Assembly (NCBI RefSeq): GCF_019204005.1
Contig: NZ_JAGSPA010000004.1
Location: 62,001 to 126,000 of the forward strand
Length of the DNA: 64,000 bases
Direction of reading: 5' to 3'
DNA from: Pacificimonas pallii
GTDB lineage: Bacteria; Pseudomonadota; Alphaproteobacteria; Sphingomonadales; Sphingomonadaceae
The translations under genes and the position numbers were made by a program. This document shows, piece after piece, positions 47,350 to 57,553 of this stretch (position 1 is its first letter; the number at the start of each line of letters is the position of its first letter). The notes under the pieces are model-generated. The model was not told where the DNA came from and searched no databases. It was given only the letters and a program-made list of their open reading frames with translations.

Positions 47350-48849
47350 CTAAAACCGGCTACGCCAACTTAGCTCTGCATTAATGGCCGACGGGGCACT
47401 TCCGGGTGTATCCGGCTGGTCATCTCGCCAACGCAGTTCCCCGGAGATATCGCCGAAATATGTCGGGATAAGAGCTCCCACGGTGAGAAATGTAATCTTC
47501 TCACGAAATCGTGTGCGATAACTGGGCTCATTCACAGAGGTTTTGTTAAGATCAAGCATTCGGAAAGCTGCATAATATCGATGATTGGTACTATCGGTGT
47601 AGGAACCGCCCACTGTCAGTAGATCGCTATCGCCGCCAATGCTGGCGCCGATTGTGTGGCCACGGTATGTGTACCCGTCCGTAAATATAATGTTGGTATA
47701 AGCACGGCCCCGAAGTGGCCGCCCGCTGAGAAAATCGTTGGCGTCGAAATAAGCGCGTAACAGCGTATCCGTATATTCGACATTCACCTGCCAATTGGCT
47801 CCGGCATCGCCAATTGCTCCACTCGCAGTTGCACCGAAAAGGCGGACGAAGCGATCCAGCAGGAATATTCCAGCTTCGTCTTCCGCTTCCCACTCGGTGT
47901 AAACTTTTATACCGGTGCCGCCCGCAAGGAAAGTGTAGCTGGCGTCGAAGCCGCCAAGCTGGTTGCCAGGCTCGTCATCGCTTATTCCGGCCGTGTTCTC
48001 TGCGCCGCCGAATGGAAAGAGCGCGCGGCCGATGATTTTGGCGTCGCACCGCCGTCCCTCACCGCAAAGCTGGAGCCCGCGATTTACGCCGATTTCGAGG
48101 CCGCGGACGGGTTCGAAGGCGGCGCGAAAACCCATCACGACCGGATTGTCGAAGTCCTGGCGTTCTTCCGCCAGCACCCCCACGAATGCGTCAAATTTAA
48201 AGGGTCCGAGGAGGCGCAGGACGGGGAAATCAATCGGGTCTGCCGACAATTTGGTAATCCCAATCTGCGGGATCGGACGGGCATTGTTTGAAAAAAGCAG
48301 CGCGCTGTCCTGGCCTGGGCCCCACCAGCGTTCGACATAGCCGCCGTAGAGCGCCCATTCGCCGAGCGCGAGGGCGGCGTAGCTTTCCTCGGCGTGAAAA
48401 TCGCTGCCGTCCTGGCCTTCGCGGTAGCCGCCGCCGACGGCGACGGTAAGGCGGCCCATGTCAAATTCGACTTTGCCCGAGACGTCGACATTCTCCCGCG
48501 CGCTGTCTTCGAAATCACGGGTGAGCGAGGGGTCGGTCGTCAGGCGCACCTCTGCTTCCACCCGGCGCGATTGCAGGGCGCGTTCGCTCAGCGCCTCAAG
48601 GCGGGCAATCGCGGCTTCGATGTGCGGCGGGCGGGTATCCTGCCGCGCGATGCGGAGGCCGACGTCCACCTGCCGCCAGGACAGCGGCCAGGCGTTGACC
48701 GGCCCGGGCATCAGGCCGGCGCTTTTCAGAAGCTCAACATCATTGCGCGCCTGGCGGTCGCCGGCATCAAGCCATGGTCCGGCCGTCGCGGGCGCGGCCA
48801 GCGACAGGCAAAGCAGTGCGCAAAAAGCGGCGATCAGACGATTCGTCAT
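47350..48849 (-). CDS. Wzi-family capsule assembly outer-membrane protein (mosaic composition)
   Basis: A 499-residue protein with a signal peptide (FCALLCLSLAAPATAG). The pattern of alternating strands and the segment GGYVERWWGPGQDSALLFSNNARPIPQIGI mark the Wzi/capsule-assembly beta-barrel family, which holds surface polysaccharide at the cell. The N-terminal half is high-GC (67% in a sampled line, 48421-48480), the C-terminal half much lower (42% at 47521-47580), suggesting recombination inside the gene. Confidence 0.87.
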   Translation of the reverse strand: MTNRLIAAFCALLCLSLAAPATAGPWLDAGDRQARNDVELLKSAGLMPGPVNAWPLSWRQVDVGLRIARQDTRPPHIEAAIARLEALSERALQSRRVEAEVRLTTDPSLTRDFEDSARENVDVSGKVEFDMGRLTVAVGGGYREGQDGSDFHAEESYAALALGEWALYGGYVERWWGPGQDSALLFSNNARPIPQIGITKLSADPIDFPVLRLLGPFKFDAFVGVLAEERQDFDNPVVMGFRAAFEPVRGLEIGVNRGLQLCGEGRRCDAKIIGRALFPFGGAENTAGISDDEPGNQLGGFDASYTFLAGGTGIKVYTEWEAEDEAGIFLLDRFVRLFGATASGAIGDAGANWQVNVEYTDTLLRAYFDANDFLSGRPLRGRAYTNIIFTDGYTYRGHTIGASIGGDSDLLTVGGSYTDSTNHRYYAAFRMLDLNKTSVNEPSYRTRFREKITFLTVGALIPTYFGDISGELRWRDDQPDTPGSAPSAINAELSWRSRF

Positions 48850-48918
48850 GTTATTCCGGCCCTGTAGGAAAGCGGCGATACCTAAATGTATCAGGCCGGA
48901 TTGGCCAGAAGGATGTGC

Positions 48919-50175
48919 CTATCCGCGCGTCTGCCCGGTACCGCATATCGTGGTTTTGTAGGTCGTCAGCCCTTCCAGCGCGACGGGGCCCCGGGCGTGC
49001 AGGCGGCCGGTGGCGATGCCGATCTCTGCGCCGAAGCCGAACTCACCGCCATCGGCGAATTGGGTGGAGGCGTTGTGCATGACGATGGCGCTGTCGACTT
49101 CCGCCAGGAAACGCTGTGCCGCCGCCCCGTCCTCGGTGATGATGGCATCGGTGTGATGGCTGCCGTGCCGGGCGATGTGCGCAATGGCATCGTCAAGGCC
49201 ATCGACGAGTCTGGCCGAAACGATGGGCTCCAGATATTCGGTATCCCAATCCTCTGGCCGGGCGGGCTTCACACGCCGGTCCATGCCGTTGATGGCGACA
49301 TCGCCGCGAACTTCGCAGCCCTCTTCGAGAAGCGCCAGAATGATGGCGGGCGCGATATCAACGGCGGCGCGGTCAATCAGCAGGGTCTCCGTCGCGCCGC
49401 AAATGCCCGTGCGGCGCATCTTGGCATCGAGGACGATGCGCTTTGCCATGTCGAGGTCCGCGGCCCTGTGGACATAGGTGTGACAAATGCCGTCGAGATG
49501 CGCCAGGACGGGCACGCGGGCCTCCTCCTGCACGCGCGCGACCAGCGTCTTGCCGCCGCGCGGGATGATGATGTCGATAAGGCCGACGGCACGCAGCATG
49601 GCGCCGACGGCGGCGCGGTCCTGTGTGGGGACCAGCTGCATCGCGTCGGCAGGCAGGCCGGCGTCGTCGAGGCCGCGCAGGATCGCGGCGTGGATCGCCC
49701 TGTTGGAATTCACCGCTTCGCTGCCACCGCGCAGGATGGCCGCATTGCCGGCCATCAGACACAGCAGCGCCGCGTCCGCGGTGACATTGGGGCGACTTTC
49801 ATAGATGATGCCAACCACGCCCAGGGGCACGCGCACGCGTTCGAAGGAGAGACCGTTTGGCTGGTTCCAGCTTTTGATGATTTCGCCCACAGGGTCGTCC
49901 AGATCGGCAATGGCATCGGCGGCATCGGCGATGGCCATGATGCGTGCGGGGTCGAGGCGCAGGCGGTCGATCATGGCATCGGAGAGCGCGCTGGCATCCG
50001 CAATGTCCTGCTTGTTGGCGGCATAGATCGCGTCCACCTCGTCGCGGATGGCGGCAGCGGCGGCACGGACGGCACCCGCTTTCCCAGCGCTATCTGCAAG
50101 GGCAAGGGATTTGGCGGCGCGGCGGGCCTTCATGCCCAGGTCGGCAATCAACGCCGCGCATGTTTCGTCTTTCAT
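48919..50175 (-). CDS. proA: Glutamate-5-semialdehyde dehydrogenase
   Basis: Second step of proline synthesis: NADPH-dependent reduction of glutamyl phosphate. 418 residues with [23 protein letters not shown], the region before the catalytic Cys, and the catalytic Cys itself in [14 protein letters not shown]. Overlaps proB by four bases, so translation is coupled. Confidence 0.96.
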   Translation of the reverse strand: MKDETCAALIADLGMKARRAAKSLALADSAGKAGAVRAAAAAIRDEVDAIYAANKQDIADASALSDAMIDRLRLDPARIMAIADAADAIADLDDPVGEIIKSWNQPNGLSFERVRVPLGVVGIIYESRPNVTADAALLCLMAGNAAILRGGSEAVNSNRAIHAAILRGLDDAGLPADAMQLVPTQDRAAVGAMLRAVGLIDIIIPRGGKTLVARVQEEARVPVLAHLDGICHTYVHRAADLDMAKRIVLDAKMRRTGICGATETLLIDRAAVDIAPAIILALLEEGCEVRGDVAINGMDRRVKPARPEDWDTEYLEPIVSARLVDGLDDAIAHIARHGSHHTDAIITEDGAAAQRFLAEVDSAIVMHNASTQFADGGEFGFGAEIGIATGRLHARGPVALEGLTTYKTTICGTGQTRG

Positions 50176-51269
50176 AACAGGACCATATCGTTTCGGTGCA
50201 CCACGGCGGCGCGGGGGGTGTAGCCGAGCAGGACGGCCTGCTCGTTCGTTCTGCGTCCGGCGATCCTGCGCATATCATCCGCGTCATAGCTGGCAAGGCC
50301 GCGCGCGACTTTCGCGCCATTCTCGCCCACCACCTCAATGGCATCGCCGCGGACAAAATCGCCCTCAATGCGTGTGATACCGGCGGCGAGCAGGCTGCGG
50401 CCCGATGACAGCGCGTCGCGCGCACCGGCGTCGATGGTGACACTGCCGCGCATGTCGAGATGACCAAGCAGCCACGCCTTGCGGGCGGCGGGCGCATCGG
50501 CTGGCGCGAACAGTGTACCGGTGCCGCTATCCAGATATTGTTTCAGCGGGTTCGGGCCGCGCCCATCGGCGATGGCGAGCGCGATGCCGCTCGCCGCGGC
50601 GATCCGCCCGGCCTCGACCTTCGCGGCCATGCCGCCAGAGCCCGGGCCGGTCGAAGGACCGAGGACGGCGGTGATGTCTGCGCCCTGCTCGACACTGCCA
50701 ATGCGGCGTGCGCCCGCCTGCGCCGGATCCCCGTCATACAGCCCGGCGACATTGGAAAGGAGGACGACAAGTTCCGCCCCCGCCGCCTGCGCGATACGGG
50801 CCGCCAGACGGTCATTGTCGCCAAAGCGGATTTCTTCCGTGGCGACGGAATCATTCTCGTTGATGATCGGCACCGCGCCCAGCGCCAGCAGGCGCGACAG
50901 GGTGGCGCTGGCGTTCAGATAACGCCGCCTGTCGGCCAGGTCGCCGAGCGTGACGAGCATCTGCGCCGCCGCGAGGCCCTTGGCGGACAGCAGATCCGCG
51001 TAGAGACCGGACAGCACGATCTGGCCTGCCGCCGCGGCGGCCTGCGCGTCGTCAAGGCTCGCGCGGCCGCCATCGGCGAGGCCAAGACGCCGCGCGCCAA
51101 GGGCAATGGCGCCCGAGGAGACGATAATGATATGCGTGCCGCCAGCGCGAAGTGCGGCGACGTCGTCGATCAGGGACGCCAGCCAGGTGCTGCGGACGTC
51201 GCCGCGATCATCAATAAGCAATGCCGACCCGAGTTTGACCACCAGGGAATCGGGAATGTTATCCGGCAT
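50172..51269 (-). CDS. proB: Glutamate 5-kinase with PUA domain
   Basis: First step of proline synthesis, feedback-controlled by proline in known homologues. The kinase domain opens [14 protein letters not shown], with [38 protein letters not shown] and [14 protein letters not shown]. The PUA domain is at residues 275-358 ([31 protein letters not shown]). 365 residues, normal. Confidence 0.96.
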   Translation of the reverse strand: MPDNIPDSLVVKLGSALLIDDRGDVRSTWLASLIDDVAALRAGGTHIIIVSSGAIALGARRLGLADGGRASLDDAQAAAAAGQIVLSGLYADLLSAKGLAAAQMLVTLGDLADRRRYLNASATLSRLLALGAVPIINENDSVATEEIRFGDNDRLAARIAQAAGAELVVLLSNVAGLYDGDPAQAGARRIGSVEQGADITAVLGPSTGPGSGGMAAKVEAGRIAAASGIALAIADGRGPNPLKQYLDSGTGTLFAPADAPAARKAWLLGHLDMRGSVTIDAGARDALSSGRSLLAAGITRIEGDFVRGDAIEVVGENGAKVARGLASYDADDMRRIAGRRTNEQAVLLGYTPRAAVVHRNDMVLL

Positions 51270-51320
51270 GCGCTTTTCGCCTCCCTGAAGGAAGAGAGAA
51301 AAACCGCGCCTGCGCGCGCT

Positions 51321-52379
<1,059 letters not shown>

Positions 52380-52895
52380 TCAGGGACGCTGGCTATCGAT
52401 AGGAGGCCGCTCCAGGCGTTTTGCCAATCTGATGCTCTCTTCTGCGAAACCGATTCGGTCGTAGAACCTGCGTGCGCGGTCGTTGCTTGCGAAGACGTCG
52501 AGCGCGATCCGTCGATATCCCTGATCCACCGCCCAGGCCTCCGCGCTCTCCATGAGGGTGCGGGCAATATCTCGGCCTTCCGCCGCTGGCGTGATGGCGA
52601 GCAGCGCGACATAGGCACAGGGGTCTCCGGTCACATCGTCGGACCCTTGCCCGACATGGACATAGCCGAGGCGGTGCCCCTTGCTTGAGATGGCGATGAG
52701 CGTTGCGCCGGGAGTCCGCGTATCGTCCAGAACACCCTTCGTGAACCGTTCCTGAAATGCGATAACGTCCGCCTGCGAATGTGCAGGCGCGCGTATGACC
52801 GAATGCAATCGCGGGTTGAGTATTTCGATAAAATCACGGTCTTCCGCGCCTTGTGCGGGGCGGATGTGCATGAGATCCTCATCTGCTGACGGCAT
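52380..52895 (-). CDS. GNAT-family N-acetyltransferase
   Basis: A 171-residue GNAT protein. The acetyl-CoA loop is the region AEGRDIARTLMESAEAWAVDQGYRRIALDVFASNDRARRFYDRIGF, typical of motif A and B. Substrate unknown. It lies between obgE and another GNAT gene on the same strand. Confidence 0.85.
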   Translation of the reverse strand: MPSADEDLMHIRPAQGAEDRDFIEILNPRLHSVIRAPAHSQADVIAFQERFTKGVLDDTRTPGATLIAISSKGHRLGYVHVGQGSDDVTGDPCAYVALLAITPAAEGRDIARTLMESAEAWAVDQGYRRIALDVFASNDRARRFYDRIGFAEESIRLAKRLERPPIDSQRP

Positions 52896-52945
52896 GGTAG
52901 ATGTCCTCTGTCAGACATGATTTAAAGACGCGCGCCGCCACCCGT

Positions 52946-53506
52946 TCAGGCAGCGGCGCGCAGATAATCGCCGGACCAGTCGGTGCGGCTGAGTTCATAT
53001 TCGATGCACTCGACATCGCAGCCGCGGCCGACACTGGCGTACATGGTCATCTCGCCGGTAGGGCGGAAGCCGAGCTTTCGCAGCACCTTCCCGCTGTTGG
53101 GATTGTCGACATAATGTCCGGCGCACATCCGTTCGTGGCCCCGGGCCATGAAGGCATGTTCAAGGACTGCCCGGCCTGCCTCGGCGGCGATGCCCTGACC
53201 CCAATAATCGGGCGCGATCCAGTAGCCGAGTTCGGTTTCCCGGGCCCGGACCGGGCTCTTGCCGAAGCCGATCCCGCCGACATGTTCGGGGCCGGTTTCG
53301 GTGCGCAGGAATATGCCGAGGCTGACCTTTGCGGGCCAGCCGCTCCCATCCTCCGCGATCTTCTGTTCCGCATCGGCGCGGGTATAGGGCCAGGGTGCCG
53401 TGCCCAGGTTCCGGACGACGGCCTTCACCCCCATCCGCGCGGTCAGGCTATCGGCATCTTCCGGCCATAACGGCCGCAGGAACAGTCTGTCAGTGACCAT
53501 GAACAT
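52946..53506 (-). CDS. GNAT-family N-acetyltransferase, RimJ/RimL-like
   Basis: Starts TDRLFLRPLWPEDADSLTARM, the common start of the RimJ/RimL-like branch; acetyl-CoA loop in YWIAPDYWGQGIAAEAGRAVLEHAF and NPNSGKVLRKLGFRPTGE. ATG at 53506 or 53500; upstream codons run through a terminator hairpin and are not coding. Substrate unknown. Confidence 0.86.
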   Translation of the reverse strand: MFMVTDRLFLRPLWPEDADSLTARMGVKAVVRNLGTAPWPYTRADAEQKIAEDGSGWPAKVSLGIFLRTETGPEHVGGIGFGKSPVRARETELGYWIAPDYWGQGIAAEAGRAVLEHAFMARGHERMCAGHYVDNPNSGKVLRKLGFRPTGEMTMYASVGRGCDVECIEYELSRTDWSGDYLRAAA

Positions 53507-53536
53507 GTCCGGGGTTCCAATCCCGGGAGAAACGAA

Positions 53537-53564
53537 AAAGGGAGGCGGTGACCCGTCTCCCTTT
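53537..53564 (-). terminator. Terminator of the rplU-rpmA operon
   Basis: AAAGGGAGGCGG (53537-53548) and CCGTCTCCCTTT (53553-53564) form a 12-pair stem with a TGAC loop. On the minus strand it is followed by a T-run (five A at 53535-53539 on the plus strand). It lies 59 bases after the rpmA stop, so the acetyltransferase and obgE genes are likely transcribed separately. Confidence 0.85.
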
Positions 53565-53622
53565 TCACGGGTCTCTCGACCCTGGGTCACCTCTCCGGCG
53601 ACCTATTTGCGGATCACCACGC

Positions 53623-53892
53623 TTATTCGGCTGCCTCTGCCATTGGCAGGACCGAAATATATTTTCGGGCTCGGGCGCCGTCGTGGAATTTCACTTCGCC
53701 CTCGACAAGCGCGAACAGCGTGTGGTCCTTGCCCATGCCGACATTCTGGCCCGGGTAGAACTTCGTCCCGCGCTGACGCACAAGGATATTGCCGCCCAGC
53801 ACATGCTGACCGCCAAAACGCTTCACACCAAGGCGCTGACCCGGACTGTCGCGTCCATTACGGGAGGAGCCGCCTGCTTTTTTATGTGCCAT
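53623..53892 (-). CDS. rpmA: 50S ribosomal protein L27
   Basis: 89 residues. [22 protein letters not shown] and [15 protein letters not shown] are the family core; the N-terminal tail reaches the peptidyl-transferase centre in known ribosomes. No N-terminal propeptide as in Firmicutes. It follows rplU by 15 bases. Confidence 0.97.
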   Translation of the reverse strand: MAHKKAGGSSRNGRDSPGQRLGVKRFGGQHVLGGNILVRQRGTKFYPGQNVGMGKDHTLFALVEGEVKFHDGARARKYISVLPMAEAAE

Positions 53893-53907
53893 CGTTCAGG
53901 TCCTCTC

Positions 53908-54462
53908 TTACTTCTTATCGCTCTTGGGAGCGGCTTTTTTCGGGGCGGCCTTCTTGGCCGGCGCTTTTTTCGCAGCGGGCTTGGCGTCGTCGGCCGTCTT
54001 TGTCGGCGCCGCCTTCTTTGCCGCGGGCTTCTTGTCAGCGGCGGCGGCCTTCGGGGTCGCCTTCTTGGCGGGTGCAGCCTTCTTGGGAGCGGCCTTGGCC
54101 TCTTCCTTCGCAGGCGCTTCCTCGGCCGTCTTCGCGGAAGCCGCAGCCTTCTTGGCCGGTGCCTTGCCGCCCAGCGCGGTAATCTGCAGCACCGTCAGAC
54201 GCTGGCGATGGCCCTGCGTGCGGCGATAGCCCTGGCGGCGCTTCTTTTTGAAGACCTTGATCTTCTTCGCCTTGGCCTGCTCGATGATTTCGGCATGCAC
54301 GACTTCCTTTGAGGCGTCCTTCACCTTGTCGCCATCGGCCATCATCAGGACGTCGTCGAGTGCGACCTTGTCGCCCACTTCGCCGTCAATCTTGTCGACG
54401 GTGATTTTCTGGTCGGCGGCAACGCGGTACTGCTTGCCGCCCGTGCGAACGATCGCGAACAT
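53908..54462 (-). CDS. rplU: 50S ribosomal protein L21 with long Lys/Ala C-terminal tail
   Basis: The first 100 residues or so ([15 protein letters not shown]...[22 protein letters not shown]) are the normal L21. The rest, about 80 residues, is a repetitive tail of Lys, Ala, Pro and Glu ([22 protein letters not shown] and similar). I start at the ATG at 54462, the L21 family start; an upstream open stretch adds 19 unrelated residues. The tail resembles those on topA and histone-like proteins. Confidence 0.95.
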   Translation of the reverse strand: MFAIVRTGGKQYRVAADQKITVDKIDGEVGDKVALDDVLMMADGDKVKDASKEVVHAEIIEQAKAKKIKVFKKKRRQGYRRTQGHRQRLTVLQITALGGKAPAKKAAASAKTAEEAPAKEEAKAAPKKAAPAKKATPKAAAADKKPAAKKAAPTKTADDAKPAAKKAPAKKAAPKKAAPKSDKK

Positions 54463-54623
54463 CGGGTCTTCCAAACGAATATATATCAAACGCAAAAGTG
54501 CAGCGCCTAGGCGAATCAACGATCCACCGCGCCGCTGAGCGAGAGGGCCACCTAGGATAGCGCGATGTCGGCGTCAAGATGGATTGCCGCCTTCAGCCAG
54601 GCTTTTAACGGGTGGCCCGCCGC

Positions 54624-55022
54624 CTAATTGGCGTGCCCCGGCTTCAACCGGAAGCGGCCGCCATCGTCCCGCTCGAACAGGTCGCTGACCGCGGGGTGAA
54701 GCAGTTCCGCCCCGTCATCGTCGAACAGCAGGTTCTGCTGGCTGACATAGGCGACATAGGCATCCTGGCCATTGTCGGCGAGCAGGTGGTAATAGGGCTG
54801 TTCCTTTTTCGGACGCACATCTTCGGGAATGGCCTGCCACCATTCTTCGGTATTGGCGAATTCCGGATCGACATCGAAGATCACGCCGCGGAACGGAAAG
54901 TGCCGGTGGCGCACAATATCGCCAAGACCGAAGGCAGCCTGACGCACGATCGCGCTTTCGCCGTGCTTCCTGTTCCGGGATTCCTCGTTCGACCGGGGGT
55001 TCCGGTCTGGAGTGTCCGCCAT
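54624..55022 (-). CDS. hspQ: Heat shock protein HspQ
   Basis: Hemimethylated-DNA-binding/YccV fold protein; in enterobacteria it acts with Lon. 132 residues from the ATG at 55022 (MADTPDRNPRSNEES), with GGAGCG upstream. Core FGLGDIVRHRHFPFRGVIFDVDPEFANTEEWW and YYHLLADNGQDAYVAYVSQQNLLFDDDG. The frame stays open upstream through the antisense of the tRNA-Ser gene; that part is not protein. Confidence 0.9.
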   Translation of the reverse strand: MADTPDRNPRSNEESRNRKHGESAIVRQAAFGLGDIVRHRHFPFRGVIFDVDPEFANTEEWWQAIPEDVRPKKEQPYYHLLADNGQDAYVAYVSQQNLLFDDDGAELLHPAVSDLFERDDGGRFRLKPGHAN

Positions 55023-55200
55023 GTTACACGCTCCTTTCTTCGGTCCCGCTGCGCTCAATGGCAGATATAGGGAGCCATCCCGCGCGCTGCAAAGTGCATA
55101 ACATAGCGGCGCTGTCTTTATGCTTTGCAAAGGTGCGCCCCCGCGCCTATATCGCCGCCCTTCGATCCGCACGGGCGTTGACGCCCTGGCGACCGAGCGC

Positions 55201-55289
<89 letters not shown>

Positions 55290-55332
55290 ATTTTTCATTG
55301 AAGTCAGTGACTTAACCGCTTCGGCGGCAAAG

Positions 55333-55354
55333 CTACCACATGAACTACCACATG
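55333..55354. repeat. Tandem CTACCACATG repeats beside tRNA-Ser
   Basis: CTACCACATG occurs at 55333-55342 and 55345-55354, 12 bases apart and about 45 bases after the tRNA-Ser 3' end. Short direct repeats at this distance resemble integrase arm-binding sites of elements inserted at tRNA ends. No integrase gene remains, so this is only suggestive. Confidence 0.4.
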
Positions 55355-55378
55355 CGGCTGGCGGTAGGATTGGCGTAA

Positions 55379-55729
55379 TTACGACGTTACGCCCAAATCA
55401 GCGCGCATAGCTTCTTTCATGTCGTGGTCGGCTTTTTGACGCCCGGCGCGGTCATCGTTCGTTTCAACGATACGGCGAATGGCGTCCCGCACGTCTGCCG
55501 ACCCGACCAACTCGCACCGCATTTGCCAATAGGCGAACAGCTTCGATGTTTCGTCAGTGCCTTCGACAGCGGCGCGGTGATATGCTTCTAGCAGTCCGAC
55601 ATAGGCGGCTTGCTTTTCCTTGAAGCTACGTTCGTCCTTAATCGTGCGTCGTGAAAGCCACGACTGGATAAGCGCCGTGACGATGGAACCAAGGCCGAAG
55701 GCCGTTATCAATTGTATGACTTCAACCAT
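55379..55729 (-). CDS. Hypothetical membrane-anchored helical protein
   Basis: 116 residues. One N-terminal span (VIQLITAFGLGSIVTALIQSWL) followed by basic residues (SRRTIKDER) and a helical cytosolic domain rich in Glu, Ala and Arg (KEKQAAYVGLLEAYHRAAVEGTDETSKLFAYWQM). I recognise no family. Its start overlaps the ACP-like gene by 22 bases, so the two probably form an operon. Confidence 0.6.
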   Translation of the reverse strand: MVEVIQLITAFGLGSIVTALIQSWLSRRTIKDERSFKEKQAAYVGLLEAYHRAAVEGTDETSKLFAYWQMRCELVGSADVRDAIRRIVETNDDRAGRQKADHDMKEAMRADLGVTS

Positions 55730-56151
55730 GCCCCCGCCTTCACAGCTTCAACCAGTTCATCAACCGTAATCGGAATATGCGGGTTCTTCGACGGAATTTT
55801 GTTCAACGCCCAAACTCCGGCGACAATCGCGATAAGCGCGGCGATGAACGTCGCCCAATTGGGCAAACCGAAGTGCGCCGAAATCATTCCTGTGAGGAAT
55901 GCGACAGGGACCACTATGACCCCCAACCAACATGACAATCCTTCCGGCCCAAAATGCCGGTTCCAGTTCTCTTCTAGCAACGAAATATCGGTGCCGAATG
56001 TTTCCTTCACGTCTATGAAGAACTCTACGGCGTCGTCACCATCCATGCCAAGGTCGTCCAATAGGCGCGACGAAGGCTTTATGCGGTCGGCTGGCAGTCC
56101 CCGTTCTTTCGAAAGCATGGTGATTAGTTGCTGTTCAACGTCGGTCGGCAT
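55708..56151 (-). CDS. DUF1493/ACP-like domain fused to a two-span membrane segment
   Basis: 147 residues. Residues 1-60 resemble an acyl-carrier-protein fold (EQQLITMLSKERGLPADRIKPSSRLLDDLGMDGDDAVEFFIDVKETF), as in DUF1493 proteins. The usual Asp-Ser-Leu phosphopantetheine site reads Asp-Gly-Asp, so no carrier function is expected. Two spans follow (LGVIVVPVAFLTGMI and WATFIAALIAIVAGVWAL). Function unknown; upstream of a small helical membrane protein. Confidence 0.6.
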   Translation of the reverse strand: MPTDVEQQLITMLSKERGLPADRIKPSSRLLDDLGMDGDDAVEFFIDVKETFGTDISLLEENWNRHFGPEGLSCWLGVIVVPVAFLTGMISAHFGLPNWATFIAALIAIVAGVWALNKIPSKNPHIPITVDELVEAVKAGAWLKSYN

Positions 56152-56207
56152 TCATTACGCCTAGCATCCAAACGAGGCGTTCGCGATATACGTCAAAACA
56201 TTCAACG

Positions 56208-56253
56208 AAAAAAAAGCCCCGACCCTACGGCACTTCATTGCAGGGTCGGGGCT
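56208..56253 (-). terminator. Strong Rho-independent terminator
   Basis: Perfect 12-base arms AGCCCCGACCCT (56215-56226) and AGGGTCGGGGCT (56242-56253) with a 15-base loop. On the minus strand it is followed by eight T (A-run 56208-56215). It lies just after the 56283-56720 gene and separates it from the ACP-like gene downstream. Confidence 0.9.
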
Positions 56254-56282
56254 AGACGGGGAGCGGAAGGAAACGCCCCGTC

Positions 56283-56720
56283 TTAGCTGTTCGGCAGAAA
56301 TGGAAGCTTGGTCAAAATTTCGGCGATTTCCTTATCGCTCATTTCCCACAGAGGGGCAGCGATGACCGGAACCGCGCCTAGGTCCAGCGCGTCGCCCCCG
56401 GCGGCGCTGACTGCCGCTGAAATCGGCTGTAGCGGGTCGGTGAGGCCGATTAGGGCCATGACCGGCATTCCGCTGCCGTCCTTGCCATGCCACGGCGTCT
56501 TGTGGGCAATGGCGGCGTCTTCGACCCGGCCCGCGATAGTCCCTAGCCGGAACGCCGGGCGAAGCTGGCCAAACGGAAAGCCAACGTCGGCAACGTCGGG
56601 CAGCGTAAGTTCCGCCGCCTGTTCGACCGAAACGAATAGCGGCAATGCCATCGGGTCGAAGTCGGTCGGCGGCGGGTCATCGAACGATACCGGGATGATT
56701 TCAGCGTAGCGCCCGACCAA
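56283..56720 (-). pseudogene. Unidentified protein, probably 5'-truncated
   Basis: Up to 145 residues (VGRYAEIIPVSFDDPPP...LPFLPNS) with no family I recognise. No ATG is available before MALPLF (residue 24); a TTG at 56720 is the only near-end start, and an in-frame stop at 56736-56738 lies inside a dispersed repeat (56727-56749). This suggests the N-terminus was lost at the repeat. Intact expression from TTG remains possible. Ends before a strong terminator. Confidence 0.45.
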
Positions 56721-56726
56721 TAAGGG

Positions 56727-56749
56727 GCAGGGACACTATACTTAATTCA
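56727..56749. repeat. Dispersed repeat GCAGGGACACTATACTTAATTC
   Basis: The core GCAGGGACACTATACT-AATTCA recurs at 57576-57597, with one difference (T to C). Similar GGGACACTATACT strings are found by REP-associated tyrosine transposases in many bacteria, as I recall; no such transposase gene is visible here. It marks the break of the flanking gene. Confidence 0.6.
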
Positions 56750-56860
56750 TGCTGCCATTGATGCGGGGCCGCGGCGATGTCGGGGGCGGTGCGGCGATTG
56801 TCTGCGTGCGGATTGCTCCATGTCATATGATAGTTATGTGGATGATGCTAAGCATGTTTC

Positions 56861-57073
56861 ATGTTGGATTCGCGGGGGCAATCGATGAGCTTGGAAACTG
56901 GGGCATGTCCGTCGTCCCCTGATAGGCTGACCCCCAAGACCGCCGCCCTATGCCGCGCGATGTCAGCCAGCACGACGGCGACGGCAGAGATCAAAACAGA
57001 CCAGCGCCGGATCATCGACTATTTCTTGTCGCCAATGTCGATGGCGACAAGTGAAGCGGGGAGGGGGCGGTGA
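56861..57073 (+). pseudogene. C-terminal remnant of a HlyD-family secretion adaptor
   Basis: From about 56975 the reading TATAEIKTDQRRIIDYFLSPM...EAGRGR matches the end of type I secretion membrane-fusion proteins (AEIKTGxRRxIxYLLSP...EAxRER). Only about 30 residues of family sequence remain; the preceding 40 codons are unlike HlyD. Its TGA overlaps the GTG of the lipoprotein gene, as in an old operon. The ABC and outer-membrane partners are absent. Confidence 0.55.
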
Positions 57074-57540
57074 ATAGCGAAAAATTTCTCGCATCTCTTC
57101 TGCTTATTCTGGTTATCAGCTGTGCTCCGCCAGTTGATTTCGAAACCACAGAAAGAAAAGAATTCAGAAAAAAAATTTGTAATAATGAAAATTTATTTCA
57201 AATATTAAATATTGATGCGTGGGAACGCTACGTCCAAATTGTAGACGATATCCAATCAGACAAAAGCACGCTGAGTTATGACAGTCAGAAAAAGATATCA
57301 GATTTAGGTTATTTCTTAAAACAGGCCGATATTCCAGATTATCATAAGCCTACTGGTATAGAAGTGACATATACGTACCTATTTTTTGAAAATCGGAAAA
57401 TCGCCGTACTGAAGAATGTTTTTTTCTATCCAGAAAACGAAGAAAAAAGAAATCAAATTGGGCCAACGCCAGCAATCACGAACTGTCTCGAAATCACTCA
57501 TTTCGACGAACACATTAGATTTCGCTACTTGGGGTACTAA
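57070..57540 (+). CDS. Hypothetical AT-rich lipoprotein
   Basis: 156 residues. Lipoprotein signal FLASLLLILVISCAPP with Cys18. The mature part is rich in Lys, Asn, Ile and Glu (KEFRKKICNNENLF...), and the DNA is far more AT-rich than its surroundings, pointing to recent transfer. GTG start at 57070 with GAGGGGGCGG upstream, overlapping the HlyD remnant stop. No family recognised. Confidence 0.65.
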   Translation: MNSEKFLASLLLILVISCAPPVDFETTERKEFRKKICNNENLFQILNIDAWERYVQIVDDIQSDKSTLSYDSQKKISDLGYFLKQADIPDYHKPTGIEVTYTYLFFENRKIAVLKNVFFYPENEEKRNQIGPTPAITNCLEITHFDEHIRFRYLGY

Positions 57541-57553
57541 GAAATGCCAAATG

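Noticed and set aside
35813-48918. Second copy of the tRNA-Ala 3' end as an attachment site
   Set aside because: No match to the T-arm/acceptor sequence was seen at the island's far border.
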